A stretch of DNA of 64,000 nt from CAZRNB01 sp964601355 (GCA_964601355.1 CAZRNB010000001.1:22199-86198), one strand, 5' to 3'; positions 50,808-60,388 are shown, counted from the stretch's first letter. The notes: generated from the sequence alone by a model not told the origin. Numbers and translations are program-made.

Positions 50808-52433
50808 ATGGCCGAACAAACACAGTTAGGTGCGTTGGTGGAATCAAGACGTTATCTTGTGAACGTTGATTCCGTCTCGACGAGTCAGCTATTCACCGAT
50901 TGTATAGTGATAGGATCTGGAATAGCCGGTCTTCGTGCTGCTATTGAGGCGGCGGATAAACGCAAGATAATTATCATCTGTAAGGGCTCTATTCAGGATA
51001 GCAACACCTGGCATGCTCAGGGAGGAATCGCATCTGTGCTGGATAAGGGAGATTGCTTTGAATCACATATAACTGATACACTCAAGACAGGCTGCGGCCT
51101 AAACGGCAGAGAAATTGTCGAGCTTGTCATTCGCCAGGGCCCGCAGCTTATCGAGCAGCTTCTCCGCTGGGGAGTCGATTTTGATATAATTGACGGTCAT
51201 ATTGCCACGACGATTGAAGGCGGCCACAGCCACCATCGCATTGCTCATGCTCACGGCGATGAAACCGGACGCATAATCGCTGAGACGCTCATTAACAAGG
51301 TAAGGCAAAATCCAAATATAAGGGTGATAGAAAACTTTTTCGCCATCGATTTGCTTACCAATCAGGACAATCAATGTGCAGGGGTCATCGGCTACGACAG
51401 ACAAAAAGGGCTGCAAATCATCTGGTCGGCAAACACTATCCTTGCTACCGGCGGAGCGGGCCAGTTGTATCGTGAAACAACCAATCCTGAAATCGCAACC
51501 GGCGACGGCCTGGCAATGGCTTACCGCGCGGGGGCTATTCTGTGTGACCTGGAGTTTGTTCAATTCCATCCGACGACTCTCTACATAGCCGGCGCTTCAC
51601 GAGCATTGATTACAGAGACGCTTCGCGGCGAGGGAGCCGTGCTTTTAGATAGTAAAGGCTGCCGCTTTATGAAGGAATATCACGAAGCCGCAGAGCTTGC
51701 CCCGCGTGACGTTGTAAGCCGAGCCATTCTTTCTCAAATGCTGAAAACCGGCTCGACCCATGTCTATCTGGATGCTCGTCACATTGATAAGGCGTATTTT
51801 GCCAAGCGTTTTCCGCTGATTAGCGAGTTATGCGAGAGTTTTAATATTGATGTCAACCGGGATTTAATTCCCGTCCGGCCGAGTGCGCATTACATGATAG
51901 GAGGCATTAAGACCGATGCTAAAGCTGCAACGAGCATTGAGAATCTTTACGCTTGTGGGGAGGTGGCTTCCACGGGATTACACGGTGCAAATCGACTCGG
52001 CAGCAATTCGCTGCTCGAAGGGCTCGTTATGGGCAAAATTGTGGGCTCTGTAATAGCCAAAAAGAGTGCCTCTCGTATCAAGCACCTCTTGATAAGGCAT
52101 GAAATCCCGCTTTCCAACCGGTCGCGTCTTGATACTGAGGACGTGAGGAACTCACTCCGCTCCCTTATGTGGCGAAATATCGGCATCACCAGAAAGGCTC
52201 AGCCGCTCAAGGAGGCTCAGGAGATTATCAGGTTCTGGCAGCGTTATGTAATGGATAAAGTCTTTGACTCTCCGGCGGGCTGGGAATGCCAGAATATGCT
52301 TACTGCCTCTTTAATGATTACTCGTGCCGCTCAGGAACGGACGGAAAGCCGAGGTGTCCACTTCAGAAGCGATTTTCCTGAAATCGACAACGAGCACTTT
52401 AAGAGACACATCGAGATATCGAGAGTTTCCTGA
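50808..52433 (+). CDS. nadB: L-aspartate oxidase
   Basis: Flavoprotein oxidising L-aspartate to iminoaspartate, the first step of de novo NAD synthesis. The FAD dinucleotide motif is IVIGSGIAGLRAAIEA (about residues 34-49). SNTWHAQGGIASVLD and EGGHSHHRIAHAHGDETGR are the substrate/FAD blocks. QFHPTTLYIAGASRALITE and SAHYMIGGIKTD follow, and the C-terminal helical domain contains RNIGITR. 541 residues is the expected length. The distinction from succinate dehydrogenase flavoprotein rests on the HSHHRI and RNIG phrases and on the lack of SDH neighbours. nadA/nadC are not adjacent. Confidence 0.93.
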   Translation: MAEQTQLGALVESRRYLVNVDSVSTSQLFTDCIVIGSGIAGLRAAIEAADKRKIIIICKGSIQDSNTWHAQGGIASVLDKGDCFESHITDTLKTGCGLNGREIVELVIRQGPQLIEQLLRWGVDFDIIDGHIATTIEGGHSHHRIAHAHGDETGRIIAETLINKVRQNPNIRVIENFFAIDLLTNQDNQCAGVIGYDRQKGLQIIWSANTILATGGAGQLYRETTNPEIATGDGLAMAYRAGAILCDLEFVQFHPTTLYIAGASRALITETLRGEGAVLLDSKGCRFMKEYHEAAELAPRDVVSRAILSQMLKTGSTHVYLDARHIDKAYFAKRFPLISELCESFNIDVNRDLIPVRPSAHYMIGGIKTDAKAATSIENLYACGEVASTGLHGANRLGSNSLLEGLVMGKIVGSVIAKKSASRIKHLLIRHEIPLSNRSRLDTEDVRNSLRSLMWRNIGITRKAQPLKEAQEIIRFWQRYVMDKVFDSPAGWECQNMLTASLMITRAAQERTESRGVHFRSDFPEIDNEHFKRHIEISRVS

Positions 52434-52526
52434 CAGCGGTTTGACTTCAACCTTTCCATCGTCCATCGCTTACCGCTCCCTAACGGTCGCGGCTCTGTTT
52501 TCATCCTATATGCGTAATTTATTGAT

Positions 52527-52604
52527 CCGGCCCAGTTTTAAGTTATGAGTTTTGAGTTAATTGAGAACTCAACACTCAAAACTAAAACTATTTTGGCCTG
52601 GGGC
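52527..52604. repeat. quasi-palindromic repeat, 'AAAACTCATAACTTAAAACT' family
   Basis: GGCCCAGTTTTAAGTTATGA and GTTTTGAGTT, then AACTCAACACTCAAAACTAA and TTTTGGCC. Part of the 384-bp gap between nadB and purL, which also has a CCGCAGGACGCCTTTCGGCGG word (52719-52742) and a GTGGGATGATCCCAC hairpin but no gene. Confidence 0.65.
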
Positions 52605-52817
52605 ATTGTGTTGTTTTTTATGTGTATTCGTAGCTGCGCCAGTGGTATAATCCTTACTAATTGGCTCCTTTCGTTGTAAGTGGTTCTGATACTGCAAGGT
52701 ATCAATATGCGATACTTAGTCCGCAGGACGCCTTTCGGCGGTGGGATGATCCCACTTTGCCGCATGAGCTATAAGACTTAAATTTGATAAAGAAACCGAT
52801 AGTTAGGGAGTGTTATC

Positions 52818-55700
52818 GTGAAACAATGGAGGTTCGAGGTTTTTAATCGTCCCGGCTTTACGGATGTGCATGGCAATAGAGTTCTGGAAGATATTAAAGA
52901 GCTGGGTATCAGCTCGGTCGAAGCGGTTCAATCAGCTAAGGTTTTTCTAATCGAGGCTGACTCCGATGAGGTTTTTGCGAAGCGTCTGGCAAGAGAGCTT
53001 TTAGCCGACCCTGTTTGCGAACAATTTTACATAGGTAGAAGCGGCCCGCCGGCAGGCTTGGCAAAGGCAACGCTAATTGAGGTGCATCTTAAAAGCGGCG
53101 TCACCGATCCCGTGGCAGAATCAGTAATGACAGCAATTGCCGATATGGGCGTAAAAGCCAACAACGTCCGCACTGCTCGAAAATACATTCTGCTGGGCGA
53201 TATTAAACCAAATAAAATAGAAACCATCACAAAAAAAATCCTGGCAAACGACTGTATCGAGGTCGTGCTAATCGGTAATGAGGCCGAACCACCAAACCCG
53301 CATCTCAAACCATATCAGCTACAGATAATACACTGGTCTATACGCGACCTTAATGGCAATGAGCTAATGTCACTGAGCAGGGGAAAAGACCTCTTTTTGA
53401 ATCTAGTGGAGATGCAGACCATCCAAAAGTATTATCAGAAGCTTGATAGAGACCCCACCGATGTCGAATTGGAGGCGATTGCCCAGACCTGGAGTGAGCA
53501 CTGCGTACATAAAACGCTTAAAAGTGCCGTCGATATGACGATAGACGGCAAGCAAATTCATTTCGATAACCTGTTGAAAGACACCGTTTTTAAAGCTACT
53601 AAGCAGCTCAATAAGAAATGGTGCATCTCGGTCTTTACCGATAATTCCGGCGTAGTGGAATTTGACGAGGACTCAGCGATATGCTTCAAGGTGGAAACGC
53701 ATAACCACCCCTCGGCGCTCGACCCGTACGGCGGCTCAGCTACCGGCATAGGCGGCGTTATCCGCGATCCTATGGCAACCGGCTTGGGAGCAAAACCTAT
53801 CGCAAACACGGATATATTTTGCTTCGGCCCGCCGGATAAGAAGCTCGAAGAGATTCCAAAAGGAGTCCTGCATCCCCGAAGAATTATGAAAGGCGTCGTT
53901 GCAGGCGTGCGCGACTACGGCAACAGAATGGGAATTCCAACCGTTAACGGCGCAATCTATTTCGATGATAGATACCTGGCAAATCCCCTGGTTTATTGCG
54001 GCAATATCGGCTTAATCGACAAGAATAAATGCTTTGGTAATCCGCAGATTGGGAATCTGGTCGTGGTGGTCGGCGGCAGAACCGGCAGAGACGGAATACA
54101 TGGAGCAACCTTCTCAAGTGGTGAGATGACTCATCAGCATGAAACTATATTCTCTCACGCTGTACAAATCGGTAATCCCATAACAGAAAAAAAGGTATTA
54201 GATGTGCTGCTCCAGGCCAACGAAGCCAATTTATACCAAGCCATCGCCGACTGCGGCGCAGGCGGATTGAGCGGCGCAGTGGGCGAAATGGGCAGGGAGC
54301 TTGGGGTAGAAGTTGACTTGGAAAAAGTGACGTTAAAATATGCAGGCCTTAGCTACACCGAAATCTGGATCAGCGAAGCTCAGGAGAGAATGGTGCTTGC
54401 TGTAAAACCGGATAAATTGAACGCTGTTATGAAAATCTTCGCCGATGAGAACGTCGAGGCTACGGTAATAGGCAGGTTCACCGGTGATAAAAAGCTGACA
54501 TTACGATACGACGGCCAAAAAGTCGGTGAGCTGGATATGGAGTTCTGGCACGAAGGAATTCCAAAATATTCTCGCAAGGCGGTCTGGCAAAGCCCTAAGC
54601 TGGCAGAACCTGCGATAGTCGAGAAAGATAATTATAACGATGAGCTTTTGCAGATTCTTTCCTCTTACAATGTCGCCGGCAAGGAATGGGTTATTCGTCA
54701 GTACGACCACGAAGTTCAGGGTGGCTCGGTTATCAAGCCGTTGACAGGCATAAAAAACGACGGCCCAGGTGACGCAGCGGTAATTCAGCCTAAGCATAGC
54801 TCAAATAGAGGTCTTGCAATAAGCTGCGGAATGAATCCGTGCTATGGTGACATTGATCCGTATTGGATGGCTTTAGCCGGAATTGATGAGGCGATTAGGA
54901 ATCTTATCTGTGTGGGTGGACGAGCCGACAGGATCGCGCTGCTGGATAATTTCTGCTGGGGTGACTGCACACAGCCGGAAACATTTGGCACATTAGTGCG
55001 AGCAGCCCAAGCCTGCTACGATAGTTCGATAGCATTTAGTGCTCCATTTATCTCTGGCAAAGACTCGCTCAACAATGTATTTGCATGTGAAGACGGCACA
55101 AAAATATCAATTCCATCAACGCTTTTGATAAGCGCAATATCAATAGTTGATGACATAAATAAGTGCGTCACAATGGATGCCAAAAAAGCGGGCAATTTTC
55201 TATTTATTGTCGGCGAAACCAAAAATGAATTGGGCGGGTCACACTATTATAAAATCAAGAGCGAATTAGGTGCTAATGTTCCGAAGGTTGATTTACAGAT
55301 AGCTCCCAGGATTGCCCAAAAGATTTCAGAGGCTATAAGCCGTGGCCTTATAGTAAGCTGTCACGATTGTTCCGAGGGTGGATTAGCTGTGGCACTTTCC
55401 GAGATGGCTTTTGCCGGCGGTTTGGGTATAGAAGCCGATTTGCGAGGACTACCAAAAAGCAAGGACTGCTCGCAAATAGATGCGCAGCTTTTTGGCGAAT
55501 CAAACTCACGCTATGTCGTGGAGGTCAAGCCGGAAAATTACAATGACTTTGCCAAGCTGATGCTGAATTTGCCTTTCGGACAAATCGGAAAGATTATAGA
55601 GGAAAAGGTGCTAATAATCAAAACAGATAATGGCAGAACTATTATCAAACAAGATTTGGATTTATTAAAACGGGCGTGGCAAAAAACTTTTATGTGGTAA
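52818..55700 (+). CDS. purL: phosphoribosylformylglycinamidine synthase, PurS-PurS-PurL fusion
   Basis: Step 4 of purine synthesis (FGAR to FGAM, ATP and glutamine-derived ammonia). 960 residues. PurL core (~170-960) with TWSEHCVHKTLKS, FKVETHNHPSALDPYGGSATGIGG (split over residues ~295-318), DCGAGGLSGAVGEMG, and SGKDSLNN. The first ~155 residues are two tandem PurS-like units: one starting WRFEVFNRPGFTD with ARELLADPVCEQF, and a second ATLIEVHLKSGVTDPVAESV with ILANDCIEVVLIG. PurS is normally a separate ~80-residue protein. GTG start at 52818 after GGGAG. purQ follows after 10 bp. Confidence 0.93.
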   Translation: MKQWRFEVFNRPGFTDVHGNRVLEDIKELGISSVEAVQSAKVFLIEADSDEVFAKRLARELLADPVCEQFYIGRSGPPAGLAKATLIEVHLKSGVTDPVAESVMTAIADMGVKANNVRTARKYILLGDIKPNKIETITKKILANDCIEVVLIGNEAEPPNPHLKPYQLQIIHWSIRDLNGNELMSLSRGKDLFLNLVEMQTIQKYYQKLDRDPTDVELEAIAQTWSEHCVHKTLKSAVDMTIDGKQIHFDNLLKDTVFKATKQLNKKWCISVFTDNSGVVEFDEDSAICFKVETHNHPSALDPYGGSATGIGGVIRDPMATGLGAKPIANTDIFCFGPPDKKLEEIPKGVLHPRRIMKGVVAGVRDYGNRMGIPTVNGAIYFDDRYLANPLVYCGNIGLIDKNKCFGNPQIGNLVVVVGGRTGRDGIHGATFSSGEMTHQHETIFSHAVQIGNPITEKKVLDVLLQANEANLYQAIADCGAGGLSGAVGEMGRELGVEVDLEKVTLKYAGLSYTEIWISEAQERMVLAVKPDKLNAVMKIFADENVEATVIGRFTGDKKLTLRYDGQKVGELDMEFWHEGIPKYSRKAVWQSPKLAEPAIVEKDNYNDELLQILSSYNVAGKEWVIRQYDHEVQGGSVIKPLTGIKNDGPGDAAVIQPKHSSNRGLAISCGMNPCYGDIDPYWMALAGIDEAIRNLICVGGRADRIALLDNFCWGDCTQPETFGTLVRAAQACYDSSIAFSAPFISGKDSLNNVFACEDGTKISIPSTLLISAISIVDDINKCVTMDAKKAGNFLFIVGETKNELGGSHYYKIKSELGANVPKVDLQIAPRIAQKISEAISRGLIVSCHDCSEGGLAVALSEMAFAGGLGIEADLRGLPKSKDCSQIDAQLFGESNSRYVVEVKPENYNDFAKLMLNLPFGQIGKIIEEKVLIIKTDNGRTIIKQDLDLLKRAWQKTFMW

Positions 55701-55710
55701 AAGGTGAGAC

Positions 55711-56556
55711 ATGGGACAGATAAGAGCAATAGTTTTGCGAGCGGCGGGGATAAATTGCGACATGGAGTCAGAGTATGCTCTGGAATTGGCTGGTGCAGAG
55801 GCTCAGCGTGTGCATATAAACAGAGTAATAGAAGATAAAAATTCTCTGGATCAATACCAGATTCTCGTTGTTCCCGGCGGTTTTAGCTACGGCGACGACG
55901 TGGCGGCAGGCAAAATTCTGGCCAATCAAATTGTCCATCACCTTTACGAGCTGATACAAAGATTTATCGAGGCCGGCAAATTGGTGCTCGGAATCTGCAA
56001 TGGTTTTCAGGTGCTGGTTAAGGCGGGAATACTGCCGGGCGATGGCGATCATGGGTGGCAGCCTCAAGCGAAGCTTGGGGATGGCCTATCTGGACGTCAA
56101 CAGTCCACAGGACGCCTTCCGGCGGAAGTCACTATTACCTATAACGACAGCGGCAAATACGAGGATAGATGGGTATATCTGTCTCCTCAAACCGACAGGT
56201 GTATTTTCATTGAGCAGGGAAGACAAATCTATCTGCCGGTTGCACACGGCGAAGGTAAAGTTGTCACTAAGGACGAACCAGCTTTACAAAAACTGAGAGC
56301 GGAGGGATACATCGCATTTAAATACGTAGATGAAAACGGCAAAGAAGGCGGTTACCCTGTTAATCCAAATGGTTCGGTGGATTCAATAGCAGGCCTGACG
56401 GATACCACAGGTCGGGTACTGGGGCTTATGCCGCACCCGGAAAGACATGTCAGGCCAACACAGCACCCTCGATGGACTCGTTTGCCGGACAAAATAGACG
56501 GAGACGGCATGACAATCTTCAGTAACGCAGTCAAATATATACAACAGAACCTTTGA
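55711..56556 (+). CDS. purQ: phosphoribosylformylglycinamidine synthase glutaminase subunit PurQ
   Basis: Class I glutamine amidotransferase giving ammonia to PurL. Nucleophile Cys in LVLGICNGFQVL (about residue 92), and the His-Glu pair in LMPHPERHV near 250. GGFSYGDDVAAGKI is the family's N-terminal block. 281 residues against ~230-260 typical. The excess is an insert at about residues 112-140 (GDHGWQPQAKLGDGLSGR then QQSTGRLPAE) encoded by two different dispersed repeats (56051-56126). AGGTG precedes the ATG. Works with PurSL immediately upstream. Confidence 0.94.
   Translation: MGQIRAIVLRAAGINCDMESEYALELAGAEAQRVHINRVIEDKNSLDQYQILVVPGGFSYGDDVAAGKILANQIVHHLYELIQRFIEAGKLVLGICNGFQVLVKAGILPGDGDHGWQPQAKLGDGLSGRQQSTGRLPAEVTITYNDSGKYEDRWVYLSPQTDRCIFIEQGRQIYLPVAHGEGKVVTKDEPALQKLRAEGYIAFKYVDENGKEGGYPVNPNGSVDSIAGLTDTTGRVLGLMPHPERHVRPTQHPRWTRLPDKIDGDGMTIFSNAVKYIQQNL
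56051..56126. repeat. compound in-frame repeat inside purQ
   Basis: GGGTGGCAGCCTCAAGCGAA GCTTGGGGATGG, matching the centre of the 50322-50521 element, followed by AGTCCACAGGACGCCTTCCG GCGG, a copy of the APKGVLR/GRLPAD word. Confidence 0.7.
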
Positions 56557-56635
56557 CGATACAAATGTTGGGGCAGTTCAGCTTTAATTTCCTTGAAATG
56601 TCTGAATCTACAATGTAAAGTTAGTGTTACACTCA

Positions 56636-56707
56636 GGGCTCGTAGCTCAGCGGTAGAGCAGGGGACTCATAATCCCTTGGTTGTAGGTTCGAATCCTACC
56701 GGGCCCA
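56636..56707 (+). tRNA. tRNA with CAT anticodon (elongator Met, or Ile2)
   Basis: 72 nt cloverleaf. Acceptor GGGCTCG/CGGGCCC, D-arm GCTC-AGCGGTA-GAGC, anticodon arm GGGGA-CTCATAA-TCCCT with CAT, T-arm GTAGG-TTCGAAT-CCTAC, discriminator A. CCA is not encoded. The 1-72 pair is G-C, so it is not initiator tRNA. Ile (lysidine-modified CAT) cannot be excluded by eye. Confidence 0.92.
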
Positions 56708-56721
56708 CTTTATGGCGAAGT

Positions 56722-56783
56722 TGGTAAATGAGTGGTGATTGGTGAGTGGTTAATTAACCAATTAACCAGTTACCATTTAACCA
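56722..56783. repeat. quasi-palindromic repeat, 'GGTGAGTGGTTAATTGG' family
   Basis: GGTAAATGAGTGGTGATTGG, TGAGTGGTTAATTAACCAAT, TAACCAGTTACCATTTAACC. 14 bp after the tRNA, so it may end its transcript. Confidence 0.7.
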
Positions 56784-56892
56784 GGATTGCAGCCAGCAAA
56801 TATAATGATGTCTGACGTTTGTTTAATGGGTCAGTAGTCAGATTGCCTCTGAGAATTTAATACAGAAACTCTCCCTTCATTGTAGTTCTCCG

Positions 56893-56943
56893 TTAATAGT
56901 TCATTGTTCATCGATGAACAACGAATTATGGACTATGAACTAT
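56893..56943. repeat. quasi-palindromic repeat, 'GAACAATGAACTATGAAC' family
   Basis: TTAATAGTTCATTGTTCATC, GATGAACAACGAATTATGGA, CTATGAACTA. The rest of the 56784-57335 gap shows no gene that I can support. Confidence 0.75.
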
Positions 56944-57335
56944 TGCAACTTAGAAGATTTTGGACCGATAATAGAACAACGGTTTTTCCGGTAAAAAATG
57001 CGATTTACCCTTCACAAATCTGCTTAAGAAACCACAATTAGCCAGGTGTCTTTCATTGCATTTTTTATAGTTTTTTGCTTGCTTTTTGTTATTACGTCCG
57101 ATAAATTACACGAAAAGATTGAATCCATACTACGGGACTATGGGGATGAAAGAAGAGGTAAAACGATTCTTTTGAAATTTTTAATTTTAAGTTCTTGAAT
57201 ATATCAACAAGCAGCAACGCCAGAAGCAGAATTGCAGCAATGTTACTTTGTTTTTAAGAAGATACGCTATCAAAATTGCATATAAAGAGTAAAGACAGCC
57301 CTTTGGCTGAACATATTTCTATGGAGGACGCAATC

Positions 57336-60300
57336 ATGGGGATGCTTAATCGGCGATGTGGAGTTATCAAGTTTTTTTTTGCCGCGGTTATTCTGGTTTT
57401 GGGGATGGTGCAATTTACTGTTGCTCAAAATGAGGTTGGCCACTTAAAGTGGTCACAGCCACCTGTTGAAACCGATCCAGTATTGGGCAGCCCTATATAT
57501 TGCGGGTGGGATGAACCATCTTTGCACACCGCAACCTCGGCAGCCGCAAGTCCCTGGAAAGTTGTGGCGGATGATTTCAGGTGTCTCGGCTCGATGCCCA
57601 TCACATCAATTCGCTGGTGGGGTTCGTATAACAATTGGAGCGGATCGACTCTCCCAGCTAATAAGCCAATTGCATGGCGAATAGCCTTCTGGAGCAACAC
57701 CCCGGCAGACAGCAGCATCAACTTTAGCCGGCCCGGCAGGCTGCTGTGGCAGGTTGAAGTATCCGCCGACCGCGTTTACCAGGCCAGAGCGGGTATCGAC
57801 AGTTTCCCGGATAAGCCGTCCGATACATGTTTCCAGTACTACGTACAACTCAGCTCAGACGAGTATTTCTGGCAGAATCAATTCATTGACGCTGCAGGAG
57901 CTGACCCAGGTCAACACATTTTCTGGATTAGCATTTCGGCCATTTATACGTCGAGCCTGGCAAATCCGTGGGGATGGAAGACGCGACCACGGCACTGGAT
58001 GGATAATGCGGTGAAATTAGAGCTGACTGTAAGTGCGGTACAGCTTGGCTTGGTAGTGGATTCCAGCACGGTCAAAACAATCACCAGCTCTGCCATTTGC
58101 AGCAGGCTTGAAGGTTACGATACAGCGTTTGAGCTTGAAACTGATCCAAACTATATCAAATGGGAGCAGCAGTTCACCGGCATTCGCAGCTGGCGGCACT
58201 ACGAAGATGAGGAATCAATGGCTTTAGAGGATCAGGCGGGCGTAGTTCAAATTCGTCGTCTGGTTGCCGACAACTGGAAATGCCTGGGCAGAAATCCCAT
58301 CACAGCCATTGCCTGGTGGGGCTCGTATATCGGTTACAGATACCAGGCGTGCCAATGTGGATCCACAACCGGCGCACCCAAACAGTCCATGCCTGATTAC
58401 TTCCTGCTATCTATCTGGACAGATGAGCCAGATACAAACCTGAATAATCCCCGAGACTTCAGCCATCCCGGCCAAAAGGTCTGGGAATATAAGGCTTCCG
58501 AATACGACGAGGTTTTGGTTGGCTACGACAAATATCCGGAGACTATGCTGGCTGGATTGCCGGATTCGATTCCGCTCGCATCATCGGAGCTATCCGCATT
58601 GTCTGTTGGTCATGAGCCGGTGTTCCGTTACTCGGTGCAGTTACCACAGGAAAACTGGTTCTGCCAGGAAGTGGAGAATCAGATATACTGGCTGAATATT
58701 ATTGCGGTATATAAAAATACTCAAACCATTAATTTCCCCTGGGGATGGACCAACCACGAGGGGACCCCGTGGACATCTGCTTCCATGAACAGCGACGCCG
58801 TTGTAGGTGATCCCATAGGTTCCTCGAGGTGGGTTTGGCAGGAACTGTATGATCAGCTCAACCTGAGTGAAGATATGTCGTTTGTCCTGTTCACTGAGCC
58901 TGGGTGCTTCCCGTGCTGCCATGAGGACTACTACGAGTGGCTCAGCGTTGGTAAACCTGCGTGCTGGTGCTATCCACGACAGTGTCATGGTGATGCTGAC
59001 GGCAAGGCTGAAGGCGGTGCAGCGACCGGCTTTTACTATGTTGGAAATGACGACATGCAGATATTGGTTGCGGCATGGAAGGTAAAAGAGCCGCCTCATG
59101 GTCCGGGCATAAGCACGATACCTAATGGAATCTGCGCGGATTTCGCACATGATAAAGAGGGCAGCGCTGAAACCGGATTCTACCGCGTTGGGCAGTCGGA
59201 TCTTAACATCATGATTGCAAACTGGATGGTAAAGGAGCCGCCAGCAGGTACTGGTGTCCCTGCGGATTGCAATGGCTGTGCTGCGGCGGTAACATGTAGG
59301 CCTGCCTGTACCACGACATGTCCTGCTGTCCAAACTACGTGTCCTGCGGTTCAGACCCAGTGCCCCGCGACTCAGACGAGGTGTCCGACAGTGGAAACGA
59401 GATGTCCTGCGGTGGAGACACGATGTCCCGGTGGGGCGACTAACTGTCCGGTGGTGCAGACACAATGTCCTGCTGTGAGCACTCAGTGCCAGGCGGCACA
59501 GACGCAATGTCCTGCTGTCAGCACCCAGTGTCCGCCTGTGCAGACGCAATGTCCAGCAATGGGTACCCAGTGTCCTCCTCAGGAGACTTTATGCCCGAGT
59601 GGGGCGACTAACTGTCCGGTGGTGCAGACACAATGTCCTGCTGTGAACACCATGTGTCCTGGGGGACAGACGCAATGTCCTGCTATCAGCACCCAGTGTC
59701 CGCCTGAGCAGACGCGATGTCCAGCTATGGGTACCCAGTGTCCTCCTCAGGAGACTCTATGCCCGAGTGGGGTGACTTACTGTCCGGCGGCGCAGACGCA
59801 ATGTCCTGCCGTGAGCACTCAGTGCCCAGCGGCACAGACACGATGTCCAGTTGTAAATACGAGGTGCCCGACTGAGCAGACGCGATGTCCAGCTATGGGT
59901 ACCCAGTGTCCTCCTCAGGAGACTCTATGCCCGAGTGGGGTGACTTACTGTCCGGCGGCGCAGACGCAATGTCCTGCCGTGAGCACTCAGTGCCCAGCGG
60001 CACAGACACGATGTCCAGTTGTAAATACGAGGTGCCCGACTGAGCAGACGCGATGTCCAGCTATGGGTACCCAGTGTCCTCCTCAGGAGACTCTATGCCC
60101 GAGTGGGGTGACTTACTGTCCGGCGGCGTCAACCTCGTGTCCGCCGGCGCAGACGCAATGTCCCGCGGTAGGTACCCAGTGTCCGCCATTTACGACGAAA
60201 TGTCCGCCTATTCAAACACAGTGCCCGCCTGTACTGTCAAGCTGCATCTGTTTACCGGAGACGATATTCCCTACATGCATGCTTTTTGATTCAAGGGCTG

Positions 60301-60371
60301 ACAAGTGGAATTATCTGGCAGCTGCATCGTGTCCTGCAATAGAAGTTGAGTGTCCTGCTGTCGTTCCTTAG
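57336..60371 (+). CDS. giant secreted protein with dockerin-like segment and 44 Cys-Pro heptad repeats
   Basis: 1011 residues from the ATG at 57336, eight bases after GGAGG. A signal peptide (FFFAAVILVLGMVQFTVAQ) is followed by two homologous ~220-residue beta-rich domains, each with a DxFRCLG/DNWKCLG-x-PIT-x-I-x-WWGSY core and a FWI/YWLNI-x-A-x-Y ... PWGW end. A Cys-rich bridge comes next, then two dockerin-like units (GDADGKAEGGAATGFYYVG; HDKEGSAETGFYRVG, each ending VKEPP). Finally there are 44 back-to-back heptads C-P-[A/P]-x-x-T-x (45 Cys in register) and a short Cys-containing tail. A Gly-containing heptad recurs every eighth unit, matching a 168-bp DNA repeat. Probably an extracellular, heavily disulfide-linked or metal-binding rod; no function is known. 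Confidence 0.8.
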   Translation: MGMLNRRCGVIKFFFAAVILVLGMVQFTVAQNEVGHLKWSQPPVETDPVLGSPIYCGWDEPSLHTATSAAASPWKVVADDFRCLGSMPITSIRWWGSYNNWSGSTLPANKPIAWRIAFWSNTPADSSINFSRPGRLLWQVEVSADRVYQARAGIDSFPDKPSDTCFQYYVQLSSDEYFWQNQFIDAAGADPGQHIFWISISAIYTSSLANPWGWKTRPRHWMDNAVKLELTVSAVQLGLVVDSSTVKTITSSAICSRLEGYDTAFELETDPNYIKWEQQFTGIRSWRHYEDEESMALEDQAGVVQIRRLVADNWKCLGRNPITAIAWWGSYIGYRYQACQCGSTTGAPKQSMPDYFLLSIWTDEPDTNLNNPRDFSHPGQKVWEYKASEYDEVLVGYDKYPETMLAGLPDSIPLASSELSALSVGHEPVFRYSVQLPQENWFCQEVENQIYWLNIIAVYKNTQTINFPWGWTNHEGTPWTSASMNSDAVVGDPIGSSRWVWQELYDQLNLSEDMSFVLFTEPGCFPCCHEDYYEWLSVGKPACWCYPRQCHGDADGKAEGGAATGFYYVGNDDMQILVAAWKVKEPPHGPGISTIPNGICADFAHDKEGSAETGFYRVGQSDLNIMIANWMVKEPPAGTGVPADCNGCAAAVTCRPACTTTCPAVQTTCPAVQTQCPATQTRCPTVETRCPAVETRCPGGATNCPVVQTQCPAVSTQCQAAQTQCPAVSTQCPPVQTQCPAMGTQCPPQETLCPSGATNCPVVQTQCPAVNTMCPGGQTQCPAISTQCPPEQTRCPAMGTQCPPQETLCPSGVTYCPAAQTQCPAVSTQCPAAQTRCPVVNTRCPTEQTRCPAMGTQCPPQETLCPSGVTYCPAAQTQCPAVSTQCPAAQTRCPVVNTRCPTEQTRCPAMGTQCPPQETLCPSGVTYCPAASTSCPPAQTQCPAVGTQCPPFTTKCPPIQTQCPPVLSSCICLPETIFPTCMLFDSRADKWNYLAAASCPAIEVECPAVVP
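59714..60127 (+). repeat. 168-bp tandem repeat (8 x 21 bp) within the Cys-heptad region
   Basis: GCGATGTCCAGCTATGGGTA begins at 59714, 59882 and 60050, exactly 168 bp apart. The first two copies look identical over the full 168 bp and the third continues for ~78 bp. Each unit encodes eight heptads. Confidence 0.85.
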
Positions 60372-60388
60372 TCAGTTTTAGATGGATC

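Noticed and set aside
57001..57275. Riboswitch upstream of the Cys-heptad gene
   Set aside because: I looked for known riboswitch cores (such as c-di-GMP) and saw none that I could support.
58641..59549. 302-codon antisense frame opposite the Cys-heptad gene
   Set aside because: It is the mirror of a 21-bp repeat, which keeps several frames open; the sense frame has the signal peptide, ribosome binding site and domain structure.
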